Source: JAIXWP01 sp943372555 (lineage in GTDB: Bacteria; Bacteroidota; Bacteroidia; Flavobacteriales_D; Sanyastnellaceae). From it: DNA of 18,414 bases. Positions 1 to 7,282 of the stretch are shown here, one piece after another. Under the pieces are notes generated by a model. That model did no database searches, was not told where the DNA came from, and was given only the letters and a program-made list of their open reading frames with translations. Made by a program: the position numbers and the translations under genes. The stretch spans positions 1 through 18,414 of the forward strand of contig CALRZB010000023.1 in the NCBI GenBank assembly GCA_943372555.1, read 5' to 3'. The stretch's first letter is position 1. Every line of letters starts with the position of its first letter.

Positions 1-1199
1 CGCAACTTTGAAGCAGCTTCATCAATCAAGTCAATAGCTTTATCCGGCAAAAAACGGTCAGTGATATAACGTTGGGAAAGTTCGACCGCAGCAATAATTG
101 CATCGTCTTTGATTTGCACTTTGTGATGAGACTCATATCTTTCCTTTAAACCACGAAGTATGCTAATTGCTGCATCGCGATCTGGCTCATCTATCATTAC
201 TTTTTGGAATCGACGTTCTAATGCTTTATCCTTTTCAAAATACTTTTGATATTCTGCAAGAGTTGTCGCTCCTATTGCGCGCAGTTCGCCGCGAGCAAGA
301 GCGGGCTTAAGAATGTTAGCCGCATCCATTGCCCCTTCTCCTCCGCCGGCGCCAACGAGAGTGTGAATCTCATCTATGAAAAGTATAATTTCACCTTCAC
401 TTCCTTGAACTTCATTCACTACTGATTTAAGTCTTTCTTCAAATTCACCTTTGTATTTAGCGCCTGCAATAAGCGCAGCCATATCCAAAGCATAAATCTG
501 TTTGGTTTTCAAATTTTCAGGAACATCTCCTTTTATTATTCTATACGCTAAGCCTTCTGCTATAGCTGTTTTACCAACTCCAGGCTCACCGATAATGATT
601 GGGTTATTTTTTGTACGTCGCGTCAGAATTTGGGTCACCCTGCGAATTTCTTCGTCTCGTCCAATGACAGGATCAAGCTTCCCTTCTTGGGCAAGTTTAT
701 TCAGATTCTTCGCATATTTTTCTAGTGAATTGTAGGTCTCTTCTTGGGTAGAAGAAGTAACTTTTTTTCCCTTTCTTAACTCTACAATTGCCGCTTTTAA
801 TTCTTTCTGAGTAACTCCGCTATCACGAAGCATTTGAGATGCTTGGTCTTTCCCATCCACAAGCGCAAGGATTAAATGCTCAATACTTACAAATTCATCT
901 TGGAATTCGCGCAAATAATTTTGCGCTTGATTCAATGTTGCATTTGCATCAGGTGAAAGATGTAATTGTCCACCTGAAACCTTCGGACGAGAGTCTATAA
1001 TTCGATCGAGCGCTTGTCCGAGAAGAGCTACATTAACATTCAACTTTTTCAAAAGAAATGGAGCCACGCTTTCATCTACCTCGAGGATGGCTTTTAGTAA
1101 ATGTGCATTTTCCAATGTCTGCTGACCTTTCGCTAGAGCTATTTGCTGAGCTCTTTCGATGGTCTCTTGAGATTTGATTGTGAACTTTGAAAAATCCAT
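1..1199 (-). CDS. clpB: ATP-dependent disaggregase ClpB, N-terminal part (cut by window edge)
   Basis: This is the first 399 codons of ClpB, the hexameric AAA+ chaperone that works with DnaK to pull proteins out of aggregates in the cytoplasm. Visible in order are the Clp N-domain (about residues 1-145, two repeats), the start of the first nucleotide-binding domain with Walker A GEPGVGKT (204-211), Walker B ending in FIDEIH, the GAGGGEGAMDAAN segment, and an ALERRF stretch carrying the arginine finger. Position of Walker A and overall spacing match ClpB closely, and the linker after the N-domain also fits ClpB better than ClpA or ClpC. The middle coiled coil, second AAA+ domain and stop codon lie beyond position 1. 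The start is the ATG at 1199-1197, giving MDFSKFT. It is divergent from shikimate kinase. I see no clear heat-shock element in the 163-bp spacer. Confidence 0.96.
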   Translation of the reverse strand, partial: MDFSKFTIKSQETIERAQQIALAKGQQTLENAHLLKAILEVDESVAPFLLKKLNVNVALLGQALDRIIDSRPKVSGGQLHLSPDANATLNQAQNYLREFQDEFVSIEHLILALVDGKDQASQMLRDSGVTQKELKAAIVELRKGKKVTSSTQEETYNSLEKYAKNLNKLAQEGKLDPVIGRDEEIRRVTQILTRRTKNNPIIIGEPGVGKTAIAEGLAYRIIKGDVPENLKTKQIYALDMAALIAGAKYKGEFEERLKSVVNEVQGSEGEIILFIDEIHTLVGAGGGEGAMDAANILKPALARGELRAIGATTLAEYQKYFEKDKALERRFQKVMIDEPDRDAAISILRGLKERYESHHKVQIKDDAIIAAVELSQRYITDRFLPDKAIDLIDEAASKL

Positions 1200-1350
1200 G
1201 GGTATATTAATTTGATTTTGCGATGACAATCATCAATCCAACCCGAAATTTCAGAAAAATTGTCGTGTAGACATTGAACATTCTGACAAAACGCCGGCTA
1301 ATCAACGCCTTAATGGCACATAAAGGTATTTTAACTGCAAAAGTTCTGTG

Positions 1351-1358
1351 TATATTCG
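1351..1358 (+). promoter_or_regulatory. Candidate -7 box for shikimate kinase, 4 nt before ATG
   Basis: TATATTCG matches the Bacteroidota -7 consensus TAnnTTTG with one T-to-C change and ends 4 nt before the ATG at 1363. TTTT lies 18 nt upstream, in the place of the -33 TTTG. If used, it would give an mRNA beginning at or next to the start codon. Confidence 0.4.
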
Positions 1359-1362
1359 GTTT

Positions 1363-1878
1363 ATGAAACTCTTCATTATCGGATATATGGGTTGTGGGAA
1401 ATCCGCTATTGGAACAGTGATTTCCACAAAAACAGGCCTCCCTTTTATCGATTTAGACGATAGAATAGAGAACGAAATTGGTCAATCCATTGTAGGAATT
1501 TTCAAAACACGGGGTGAATCCTTCTTTAGGACTTTAGAACAAGATACCTTGGATGAAGTAAATATATCAAGGGAAGAGTTTGTGCTTTCTACTGGAGGTG
1601 GAACACCATGTTTTGGCGATGGATTGCGCAAAATGAAAATGGCTGGCAAAGTAGTATATCTCAAATCTACCGTCGACAATTTGCTGATGCGACTAGAACC
1701 TAGCATCGAAAAAAGACCCATTCTTGCTTCAAAACCTTTGGAGGAGCGACGTCAATTTATTGTCGAGCATTTGGCTCAACGCGAAAAATTCTACAGCCAA
1801 GCCGACATCATTGTTACTGTAGATGGAAAGACGGTTTCTGAAATAGCTGACGAAATTATTGCTCAAGCTTCTAAGTGA
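1363..1878 (+). CDS. aroK: Shikimate kinase
   Basis: It phosphorylates shikimate to shikimate-3-phosphate with ATP, the fifth step of the pathway to chorismate, in the cytoplasm. The 171-residue protein has Walker A GYMGCGKS (7-14), the shikimate-binding aspartates in DLDD (30-33), R56 in FFRTLE, the GGG triplet (78-80), the lid arginine in KRPIL (R118) and R140 in QREKFY. Its length is typical of the family. The ATG at 1363 is preferred over an in-frame GTG at 1348, because the family starts just before the first beta strand (KLFIIGYMG). It is transcribed divergently from clpB. Its last 16 bases overlap the end of the convergent phosphoribosyltransferase gene. I see no terminator between them. 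Confidence 0.95.
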   Translation: MKLFIIGYMGCGKSAIGTVISTKTGLPFIDLDDRIENEIGQSIVGIFKTRGESFFRTLEQDTLDEVNISREEFVLSTGGGTPCFGDGLRKMKMAGKVVYLKSTVDNLLMRLEPSIEKRPILASKPLEERRQFIVEHLAQREKFYSQADIIVTVDGKTVSEIADEIIAQASK

Positions 1879-2372
1879 ACGCTTTCTTTCTTATTCGAAA
1901 AATCAACTTCAACATGTTCTTTCAAATTCGTTGAAAGCGTCAATCCCACAAAGTTTGCGCGCATTGGAAATCTTCTATGAAAACGATCAATTAATGTTGC
2001 AATAGAAAGTTGCTTTACCTCTGCATCCAATAGGTATCTCGATGCATACATTAACGTTCGCCCAGAATTAAGAACATCATCAACAAGTACCACTTGCTTG
2101 CCTTTTAGATCCTTCAGATTTCCAGTGAAATTGATAACTCCATGAAGGGGATTCTCCTTATCAATTGTCAACACAAGATTAGAGACATTAAGTGTAGAAA
2201 TTGAAACCAAAATTTCATAGAGTCGAGTTGCGAGTTCACTTCCATTGCCCTTAACACCTACAAGAATTAATTCCTTTGATGCGTAATGGTGTTCGTAAAT
2301 CTCGTGCGCCATTCTGGTGATTTTTTGATTCACCTGCGTGGTATTCAATATCAATGTTCTTTCTTTCGGCAT
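1863..2372 (-). CDS. PyrR-like phosphoribosyltransferase
   Basis: The 169-residue protein is a type I phosphoribosyltransferase. The PRPP-binding signature VVLVDDVLNSGRT occupies about 94-106. The segment from IDRFHRRFPMRANFVG onward (129-143) resembles the DRGHRELPIRADYVG stretch of PyrR, so a uracil phosphoribosyltransferase and/or regulatory RNA-binding role is possible. No pyrimidine genes or attenuator lie nearby, so I do not name it pyrR. The start is the ATG at 2372; a TTG three codons upstream is less likely. It sits 29 bp after the rRNA methyltransferase on the same strand and is probably co-transcribed with it. No TAnnTTTG box is exact here, but TAACTTTA at 2384-2391 comes close. 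Its 3' end overlaps aroK tail to tail. Confidence 0.8.
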   Translation of the reverse strand: MPKERTLILNTTQVNQKITRMAHEIYEHHYASKELILVGVKGNGSELATRLYEILVSISTLNVSNLVLTIDKENPLHGVINFTGNLKDLKGKQVVLVDDVLNSGRTLMYASRYLLDAEVKQLSIATLIDRFHRRFPMRANFVGLTLSTNLKEHVEVDFSNKKESVHLEA

Positions 2373-2401
2373 AACAGTCAATTTCGAGGCATAAAGTTAA
2401 C

Positions 2402-3838
2402 TCAATTCTTTTCAAATAGAGCAACCGATTCTATATGTGATGTATGGGGGAATTGATCTACAAGTGAAATTTTCTTTAAGACATATCCACTTTCAGCTAA
2501 AACTTCAGTATCTCTTGCTTGCGTAGATGGATTGCAGCTAACGTAGACAATTCTCTTAGCTTCCAAATTCATCACCTTTCGCAACGTTTTTGGAGCAATA
2601 CCGCCGCGAGGAGGGTCAAGCACTAGGGTGTGAATCTTTCCTGTATACTCTGGGTATTCCAAAAGGAACTTCCCCACATCGGCTGCGAAGAATTCGACGT
2701 TTGACACATTGTTTCTTCTCGCATTCTCGCGTGCATCCACAATAGCCGACTCCACTATATCCACTCCAATTACTTTTCGACTACTCTGTTGGGCGAGCAA
2801 TTGTGCAATTGTCCCAGTGCCGCAGAAAAGGTCCATTGTCAATTGTCCATCATCTTCAGCGGATACATCAGCGTACTCAAGCACCTTATTGTACAATCGT
2901 TCGGCACTTTTTGGATTGGTTTGGAAAAAGCTTTGCATGCTAATTTCAAAAGTCAACCCGTTAATCTTTTCAACAATCTTTGGCACTCCGAAAAGTAATT
3001 CAGTGGATCCATTCAGTGGATCAACACGATCACCTTCGTCATTATTAATTGTATGAATTACTCCCGCGATTCTATCGCCAAGTAGTTCTTTTACTTTATC
3101 ACAAAAGGCATTTTTATCAAACCGATCAATCATTCGGTCGGTAGTAACAAGATTCATTAGAAGTCTATTTTCCAAGAAACTTTTCCTTACTACTAGAAAC
3201 CTAAAGAAGCCTGTTCGTTTTGGCGGGAGCCAAGCCGGAAGGCCAGTTGCGATGCACCAGTTGCGAAGAATATGAAGTTTTGATTCAAACTCCTGGTCAA
3301 ACATTCCAGAGTCTTGATTCAAATTTTCCACGCACCACCAGGTGCCGCGATGTTTGAATCCGAGTGCAAAATCATCCACTTCTTCTTTCAATATCTCGTC
3401 GAAACGAATTACTGAAAAAGAGTACTCCATTTTATTTCTATAATGCCATACTTCAGGAGAATTTATGAATTCATCCAATAGGTCGTCGGCATTCTCAATT
3501 TTCCCGATGCGTTTAAAAAGCTCTAACGTTGTGCGCTTTTTAGATTCCGTTTGGAATTCTATTGGCCAAGTAGCATAAGGTGCTCCAGGAATGGCTTGAT
3601 AGGGAACTTGCACCTCATCTGGGGAAAGTGTTAATACCTCCAGTAATTTGCATTCTGCATGACGCTTTGCGCCCTTTACAACTTGCGCTTTTACAAGTTG
3701 TCCTGGAATTGTATTTTGGACAAATACTGTAAATTCACCTTCAGGCGTTGGTATTTTGCCAATACCCACACCGCCAAATCCAAGATCCTTGATCATGATT
3801 TGGATGACTTGATTCTTCTTTAAAAAACGTTCCACCAT
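2402..3838 (-). CDS. RlmD/RumA-type 23S rRNA (uracil-C5)-methyltransferase lacking Fe-S cysteines
   Basis: It is an S-adenosylmethionine-dependent enzyme of the TrmA/RumA family that makes 5-methyluridine in 23S rRNA. The exact target (U1939-type, U747-type or both) cannot be read from sequence. Seen in order are a TRAM RNA-binding domain (about 5-65), the RNKMEYSF segment (134-141), QSFFQTNP (302-309), SAM motif I MDLFCGTGT (335-343), DPPRGG (408-413), the catalytic cysteine in VYVSCNP (C435) and the C-terminal PHTSHIES with the general-base glutamate E470. The 478 residues are somewhat longer than E. coli RlmD. The Cys-rich segment that holds a [4Fe-4S] cluster in RlmD is replaced by cysteine-free sequence around 76-92, and the fourth ligand position (about 176) is Asp. 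The start is the ATG at 3838. It is divergent from the anion transporter. Confidence 0.9.
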   Translation of the reverse strand: MVERFLKKNQVIQIMIKDLGFGGVGIGKIPTPEGEFTVFVQNTIPGQLVKAQVVKGAKRHAECKLLEVLTLSPDEVQVPYQAIPGAPYATWPIEFQTESKKRTTLELFKRIGKIENADDLLDEFINSPEVWHYRNKMEYSFSVIRFDEILKEEVDDFALGFKHRGTWWCVENLNQDSGMFDQEFESKLHILRNWCIATGLPAWLPPKRTGFFRFLVVRKSFLENRLLMNLVTTDRMIDRFDKNAFCDKVKELLGDRIAGVIHTINNDEGDRVDPLNGSTELLFGVPKIVEKINGLTFEISMQSFFQTNPKSAERLYNKVLEYADVSAEDDGQLTMDLFCGTGTIAQLLAQQSSRKVIGVDIVESAIVDARENARRNNVSNVEFFAADVGKFLLEYPEYTGKIHTLVLDPPRGGIAPKTLRKVMNLEAKRIVYVSCNPSTQARDTEVLAESGYVLKKISLVDQFPHTSHIESVALFEKN

Positions 3839-3843
3839 ATCGG

Positions 3844-3851
3844 CAAATGTA
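3844..3851 (-). promoter_or_regulatory. Candidate -7 box for the rRNA methyltransferase
   Basis: On the minus strand TACATTTG is an exact TAnnTTTG match ending 5 nt before the ATG at 3838. The -33 region is poor. The box lies inside the 57-bp divergent spacer shared with the anion-transporter promoter. Confidence 0.5.
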
Positions 3852-3860
3852 AGGTAGCAA

Positions 3861-3890
3861 TTTGAGGATGGAATAATTCAAATACCTTTG
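3861..3890 (+). promoter_or_regulatory. Bacteroidota-type promoter for the anion transporter
   Basis: TTTG (3861-3864), an 18-nt spacer, then TACCTTTG (3883-3890) fit the Bacteroidota primary-sigma consensus exactly at both elements. The box ends 5 nt before the ATG at 3896, so transcription should begin at or within a base or two of the start codon. Confidence 0.7.
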
Positions 3891-3895
3891 ATTCC

Positions 3896-5332
3896 ATGGA
3901 AAGAGGAAAATTAATTGCTTTACTTGGTGGTCCTACCCTATTTTTATTGTTTGCTTTAGTTCAACCTTTTGGACTAGAACCCGCTGCAGCAAAGACTTTG
4001 GGCGTTATTTCATGGATGCTTGTATGGTGGATTACGGAATGTTTGCCAATGGGCGCTACCTCACTGCTGCCCATCGCTCTGTTTCCACTTTTAGGGGTAA
4101 TGAGCATCGAGAAAACTTGTGTATCCTTCGGAAATAAGTACGTTTTCCTGTTCATGGGTGGTTTCATCATTGCGTTAGCAATGGAAAAATGGAATCTTCA
4201 TAGAAGACTTGCGCTTTCTATTGTAAAACTAACTGGTGTTGGCGCGGATCGAATAATCCTTGGTTTTTTCGCTGCATCGTTTCTAATTTCGATGTGGATT
4301 AGCAATACAGCGACGGCTCTTATGATGTTTCCAATTGCAGCTTCTGTTGTCAATTTGCTCTTGCATGAGGACAAAAAACTTCATGGCAAAAAGGAGAAAA
4401 ATTTCGCATTAACCTTGATGCTTTCTATCGCCTATGGCTCTAGTATTGGTGGAATTGCCACTCTTGTGGGTAGTCCACCAAACGCGGCGATGGCGGGGAT
4501 CTTAAGCAACGAAACTTTCCATTCCTCTGTCAGCTTCTTCGATTGGTTTATTATTGGATTTCCCTTTGCTGTCGCTCTTTTTATTCTTTCCTACTTGCTT
4601 TTGGTAAAAGTTATTTTCCCAAATAAACTTGGCAAATTCGAAATGGGGAATCAAATTATAACAAGTGAACTCGAGAAATTAGGAAAATGGAAACATCAAG
4701 AAAAAGCCATTTTCGTTGTATTCATTTCTACCGCTATTCTTTGGATTGTTCAAGACCCATTGGCTCTTTGGCTTAAACCATTTGGTATAGAATTAACCGA
4801 TGTTGGAATTGCCATTATTGCAGGACTTTCTCTTTTTCTTATTCCTTCAGAAAAAAAATCAAGCCACCGACTTCTCGAATGGAAAGACACTGAAAAATTA
4901 CCTTGGGGCGTACTCCTCATGTTCGGCGGAGGAATGGCACTGGCAGAAGGATTTAAAGCGAGCGGTCTTATTGATAAAATTTCATTATGGATTGGAGTTG
5001 TTGACCAAAGCAACCTCTTCATTTTCGTTTCAATGCTTTGCTTAATAGGACTTGTGCTTACTGCACTAATGAGCAATCTAGCGATGGTCAATATATTTGT
5101 TCCAATCGTTGCTATGCTCGCTGTAAATGCGAATATAAATCCTGCGTTTTTTGCTATTCCCGTGACTATAGCAGCGAGTTGTGACTTTATGTTTCCGATG
5201 AGCACTCCTCCCAATGCTATAGCTTACAGCAGCGGGTATATAAAAGCAAAAGACATGTTCAAAGCAGGACTCTTATTGAATGTGCTTTCGCTCCTCTTAT
5301 TAATGGTTGTGATTTTTCTAACCCTAGCCTGA
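3896..5332 (+). CDS. SLC13/DASS-family sodium-coupled anion (di/tricarboxylate or sulfate) symporter
   Basis: It is an inner-membrane transporter of the divalent anion:sodium symporter family, which imports dicarboxylates, citrate or sulfate with sodium. The 478-residue hydrophobic protein has many membrane spans and the family's two inverted halves. The first half carries SNTAT (136-140) and GSPPN (192-196). The second carries MSNLAM (392-397) and STPPN (436-440) followed by AIAYSSG. In the well-studied family member VcINDY both halves have an SNT motif; here the second reads SNL. Substrate cannot be assigned from sequence. The start is the ATG at 3896, 6 nt after a promoter box. Its end lies 10 bp from the end of the convergent persulfide dioxygenase gene, so the two are not co-transcribed and any sulfur link is only positional. 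Confidence 0.9.
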   Translation: MERGKLIALLGGPTLFLLFALVQPFGLEPAAAKTLGVISWMLVWWITECLPMGATSLLPIALFPLLGVMSIEKTCVSFGNKYVFLFMGGFIIALAMEKWNLHRRLALSIVKLTGVGADRIILGFFAASFLISMWISNTATALMMFPIAASVVNLLLHEDKKLHGKKEKNFALTLMLSIAYGSSIGGIATLVGSPPNAAMAGILSNETFHSSVSFFDWFIIGFPFAVALFILSYLLLVKVIFPNKLGKFEMGNQIITSELEKLGKWKHQEKAIFVVFISTAILWIVQDPLALWLKPFGIELTDVGIAIIAGLSLFLIPSEKKSSHRLLEWKDTEKLPWGVLLMFGGGMALAEGFKASGLIDKISLWIGVVDQSNLFIFVSMLCLIGLVLTALMSNLAMVNIFVPIVAMLAVNANINPAFFAIPVTIAASCDFMFPMSTPPNAIAYSSGYIKAKDMFKAGLLLNVLSLLLLMVVIFLTLA

Positions 5333-5342
5333 TAATTTTAGT

Positions 5343-6758
5343 TTAAAGCAAAGTAGTGGGACATATATAATTCGTCTTTGGAACAACTGTATTCTTTACT
5401 TCAGCGAATCCGCCGATAACATCTTTAAAATTATCCCAACCGCGCTGTTTCAAAATAGAAGCGGCGATCATACTTCTATAGCCACCCGCACACATCAAAA
5501 TAAAAGCCTTGTCTTTTGGAATTTCTGCTAGATGTGCATTGATTTGATTCAATGGAATATTAATTGCGTCGAGAGTATGCTCAGAATCAAACTCACTCTT
5601 CTTACGCACATCAATCACAACAGGTTTTTCATTTCTATAAGCAACAGCAAACTCTTCAGCAGTAATTCGCACCAATGATTCCACTTCTTTCCCCGCTTTA
5701 TTCCATGCATCAAATCCACCATTCAAATAGCCGATTGTATAATCGTAACCCACGCGTGAAAGACGAATCATTGTTTCTTCTTCACGACCTGGTTCTGTAA
5801 CCAAAAGAATTTCTTGCTTCACATCGGGGATCATCTCTCCCACCCATTGCGCAAAACTTCCGTCAATACCAACGTTGATACTATTTGGGATAAAGCCTTT
5901 AGCAAAATCGTTTGCACTGCGCGTATCAAGAACGAGAGCGCGCGTTTCATTTGCAACTGCTTCAAATTCTAGAACGCTCAAAGGCTTTTTACCACGATCC
6001 ATGATGGTATCCAAGCTATCATATCCTTTGATATTCATAATTACGTTTTGAGGAAAATAAACCGGAGGTGAAGTTAATCCGGTTAGCAATTGTTTGACAA
6101 ATTCTTCTCTTGTAAGATTCGGATTCAAAGCATAATTAACTTTTTTCTGGTTGCCCAAAGTATCTGTTGTTTCCTTGCTCATATTCTTTCCACACGCACT
6201 GCCTGCGCCATGATTAGGATATACAATTAAGTCGTCGCTCAAAGGCATGATTTTATTTCTCAAAGAATCATATAAATAACTTGCCAATTTTTCTTGAGTC
6301 AAATCTGCGATAACATGTTGAGCCAAATCAGGACGTCCAACATCACCTATGAATAACGTGTCACCAGAAATAATTCCGTGCTCCTTTCCTGTTTCATCAA
6401 TAATCAAGTACGTAGTACTTTCCATTGTGTGACCAGGAGTGTGGATGACTTTTACTTTGCAACCACCTACGTTGAATATTTGATTGTCTTCTGCTACCGT
6501 TGCTTCGTAACCCGGCTTTGCTGTGGGGCCGAATACAATTTCAGCATTTGCATTCTTTTTCAAATCGAGGTGACCGCTAACGAAGTCAGCGTGAAAGTGC
6601 GTTTCAAAAACATACTTGATTTTTGCATTATCCTTTTTGGCACGATCGATATACGGTTGAACTTCGCGAAGTGGGTCGAAGATCGCAGCTTCGCCGTTGC
6701 TTTCAAGGTAGTAAGCTGCATGAGCTATACAACCGGTGTAAATCTGTTCTAGTTTCAT
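5343..6758 (-). CDS. CstB-like persulfide dioxygenase / rhodanese fusion (MBL fold + two rhodanese units)
   Basis: It is a predicted sulfide-detoxifying enzyme. The N-terminal metallo-beta-lactamase domain (about 1-240) should oxidise protein or low-molecular-weight persulfides at a mononuclear iron, and the C-terminal rhodanese transfers sulfane sulfur. Metal-ligand candidates are H54, H56 and D58 in THFHAD, H110 in TPGHT, D133 in SGDTLF and H183 in PNHGAGS; GDVGRPD (138-144) is typical of the ETHE1/CstB group. The middle rhodanese (about 258-360) lacks the active cysteine, with TEPGR (321-325) in the loop. The last domain (about 365-465) keeps CAGGYRS with C423. This MBL, pseudo-rhodanese, rhodanese order is that of Staphylococcus CstB. 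The start is the ATG at 6758; the longer in-frame extension is rejected because MKLEQIY begins the conserved fold. Confidence 0.92.
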   Translation of the reverse strand: MKLEQIYTGCIAHAAYYLESNGEAAIFDPLREVQPYIDRAKKDNAKIKYVFETHFHADFVSGHLDLKKNANAEIVFGPTAKPGYEATVAEDNQIFNVGGCKVKVIHTPGHTMESTTYLIIDETGKEHGIISGDTLFIGDVGRPDLAQHVIADLTQEKLASYLYDSLRNKIMPLSDDLIVYPNHGAGSACGKNMSKETTDTLGNQKKVNYALNPNLTREEFVKQLLTGLTSPPVYFPQNVIMNIKGYDSLDTIMDRGKKPLSVLEFEAVANETRALVLDTRSANDFAKGFIPNSINVGIDGSFAQWVGEMIPDVKQEILLVTEPGREEETMIRLSRVGYDYTIGYLNGGFDAWNKAGKEVESLVRITAEEFAVAYRNEKPVVIDVRKKSEFDSEHTLDAINIPLNQINAHLAEIPKDKAFILMCAGGYRSMIAASILKQRGWDNFKDVIGGFAEVKNTVVPKTNYICPTTLL

Positions 6759-6836
6759 GACAAAATATTTTTGTGTAATTTTTCTTTGAAACAAAGTTCC
6801 AAAAACTACACATGCAAGTTCTGTCACTAATGTTAC

Positions 6837-6863
6837 ATAACAAACTGACATTCGTCATGTTAT
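6837..6863. promoter_or_regulatory. Imperfect dyad upstream of the persulfide dioxygenase gene (possible operator)
   Basis: TGAC, 4 nt, GTCA (6846-6857) is nested in a second dyad with arms ATAACA (6837-6842) and TGTTAT (6858-6863). A 4-bp half-site separated by 4 nt resembles CRP/FNR-family operators, but the outer arms are spaced unevenly. Its centre lies about 94 nt upstream of the ATG and roughly 60 nt upstream of a start predicted from a weak -7 box, GAACTTTG, at 6792-6799 on the minus strand. Confidence 0.3.
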
Positions 6864-6900
6864 AATAAAAAGTGAAACGGGAAAATTAGAAATGAATGGG

Positions 6901-6938
6901 TAAAAAAAAAGCGGCCGAACAAAAAGTTAGACCGCTTT
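6901..6938 (-). terminator. Rho-independent terminator of the tRNA operon
   Basis: On the minus strand AAAGCGG pairs with CCGCTTT (6932-6938 with 6908-6914). The stem continues through a T-G and a C-G pair, one mismatch and three more pairs to a TTTTT loop. A run of T residues follows. It lies 13 nt beyond the 3' end of tRNA-Arg. Confidence 0.9.
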
Positions 6939-6950
6939 ACAATGTTTTAG

Positions 6951-7023
6951 TGACCTCGGCTGGAATCGAACCAGCGACCGACTGCTTAGAAGGCAGTTGC
7001 TCTATCCCCTGAGCTACGAGGCC
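6951..7023 (-). tRNA. tRNA-Arg (anticodon UCU)
   Basis: This is a 73-nt cloverleaf read on the minus strand. Acceptor arms GGCCTCG and CGAGGTC pair with one G-T, the anticodon loop CTTCTAA gives UCU (reads AGA/AGG), the T arm is GCTGG-TTCGATT-CCAGC, and the discriminator is A. CCA is not encoded. It is the last gene of the three-tRNA operon. Confidence 0.95.
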
Positions 7024-7036
7024 TCTTAAAAAGACA

Positions 7037-7073
7037 CAAGGTTCAAAGTTTATGTAATAAACTTCGAACCTTG
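7037..7073 (-). repeat. Long hairpin between tRNA-Pro and tRNA-Arg
   Basis: A 17-bp inverted repeat (7037-7053 with 7057-7073) has a 3-nt loop. The single mismatch on the plus strand becomes a G-U pair on the minus strand, the strand of tRNA transcription. A-rich and T-rich runs flank both sides (AAAAAG at 7028-7033; T run at 7077-7082), so it resembles a two-way terminator or processing stem inside the operon. Confidence 0.75.
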
Positions 7074-7084
7074 ACCTTTTTTCG

Positions 7085-7158
7085 TCGGGGTGGCAGGATT
7101 CGAACCTACGACCTCCTGCTCCCAAAGCAGGCGCGATACCGGGCTACGCTACACCCCG
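7085..7158 (-). tRNA. tRNA-Pro (anticodon UGG)
   Basis: This is a 74-nt cloverleaf on the minus strand with acceptor CGGGGTG/CACCCCG, anticodon stem-loop CTGCT-TTGG-GAGCAG giving UGG, and T arm GTAGG-TTCGAAT-CCTGC. The discriminator is A and CCA is not encoded. It lies 10 nt after tRNA-Ser. Confidence 0.95.
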
Positions 7159-7168
7159 AAAATTTTGG

Positions 7169-7257
7169 CGGAAAGGGGGGGATTCGAACCCCCGGTACCA
7201 GTTTCCCAGTACGACAGTTTAGCAAACTGTTGGTTTCAGCCACTCACCCACCTTTCC
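7169..7257 (-). tRNA. tRNA-Ser (anticodon GCU)
   Basis: This is an 89-nt class II tRNA on the minus strand with acceptor GGAAAGG/CCTTTCC, anticodon stem ACAGT/ACTGT around loop TTGCTAA (GCU, reads AGC/AGU), a long variable arm containing a GAAA loop, and T arm GGGGG-TTCGAAT-CCCCC. The discriminator is G, as expected for serine. It is the first gene of the operon. Confidence 0.95.
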
Positions 7258-7282
7258 AGGTGTTCTCAAAAATTTGAGGGGG

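Noticed and set aside
4750..5214. A 154-residue minus-strand frame inside the anion transporter
   Set aside because: It is fully antisense to conserved transporter sequence and shows no features of its own.
3896..6758. A sulfur-uptake and detoxification operon formed by the anion transporter and the persulfide dioxygenase
   Set aside because: The two genes are convergent, so they cannot share a transcript, and the transporter substrate is unknown.
5343..6851. Extended 502-residue start for the persulfide dioxygenase
   Set aside because: The first 31 residues precede the conserved MBL start, begin at a weak upstream codon and run through the candidate operator.
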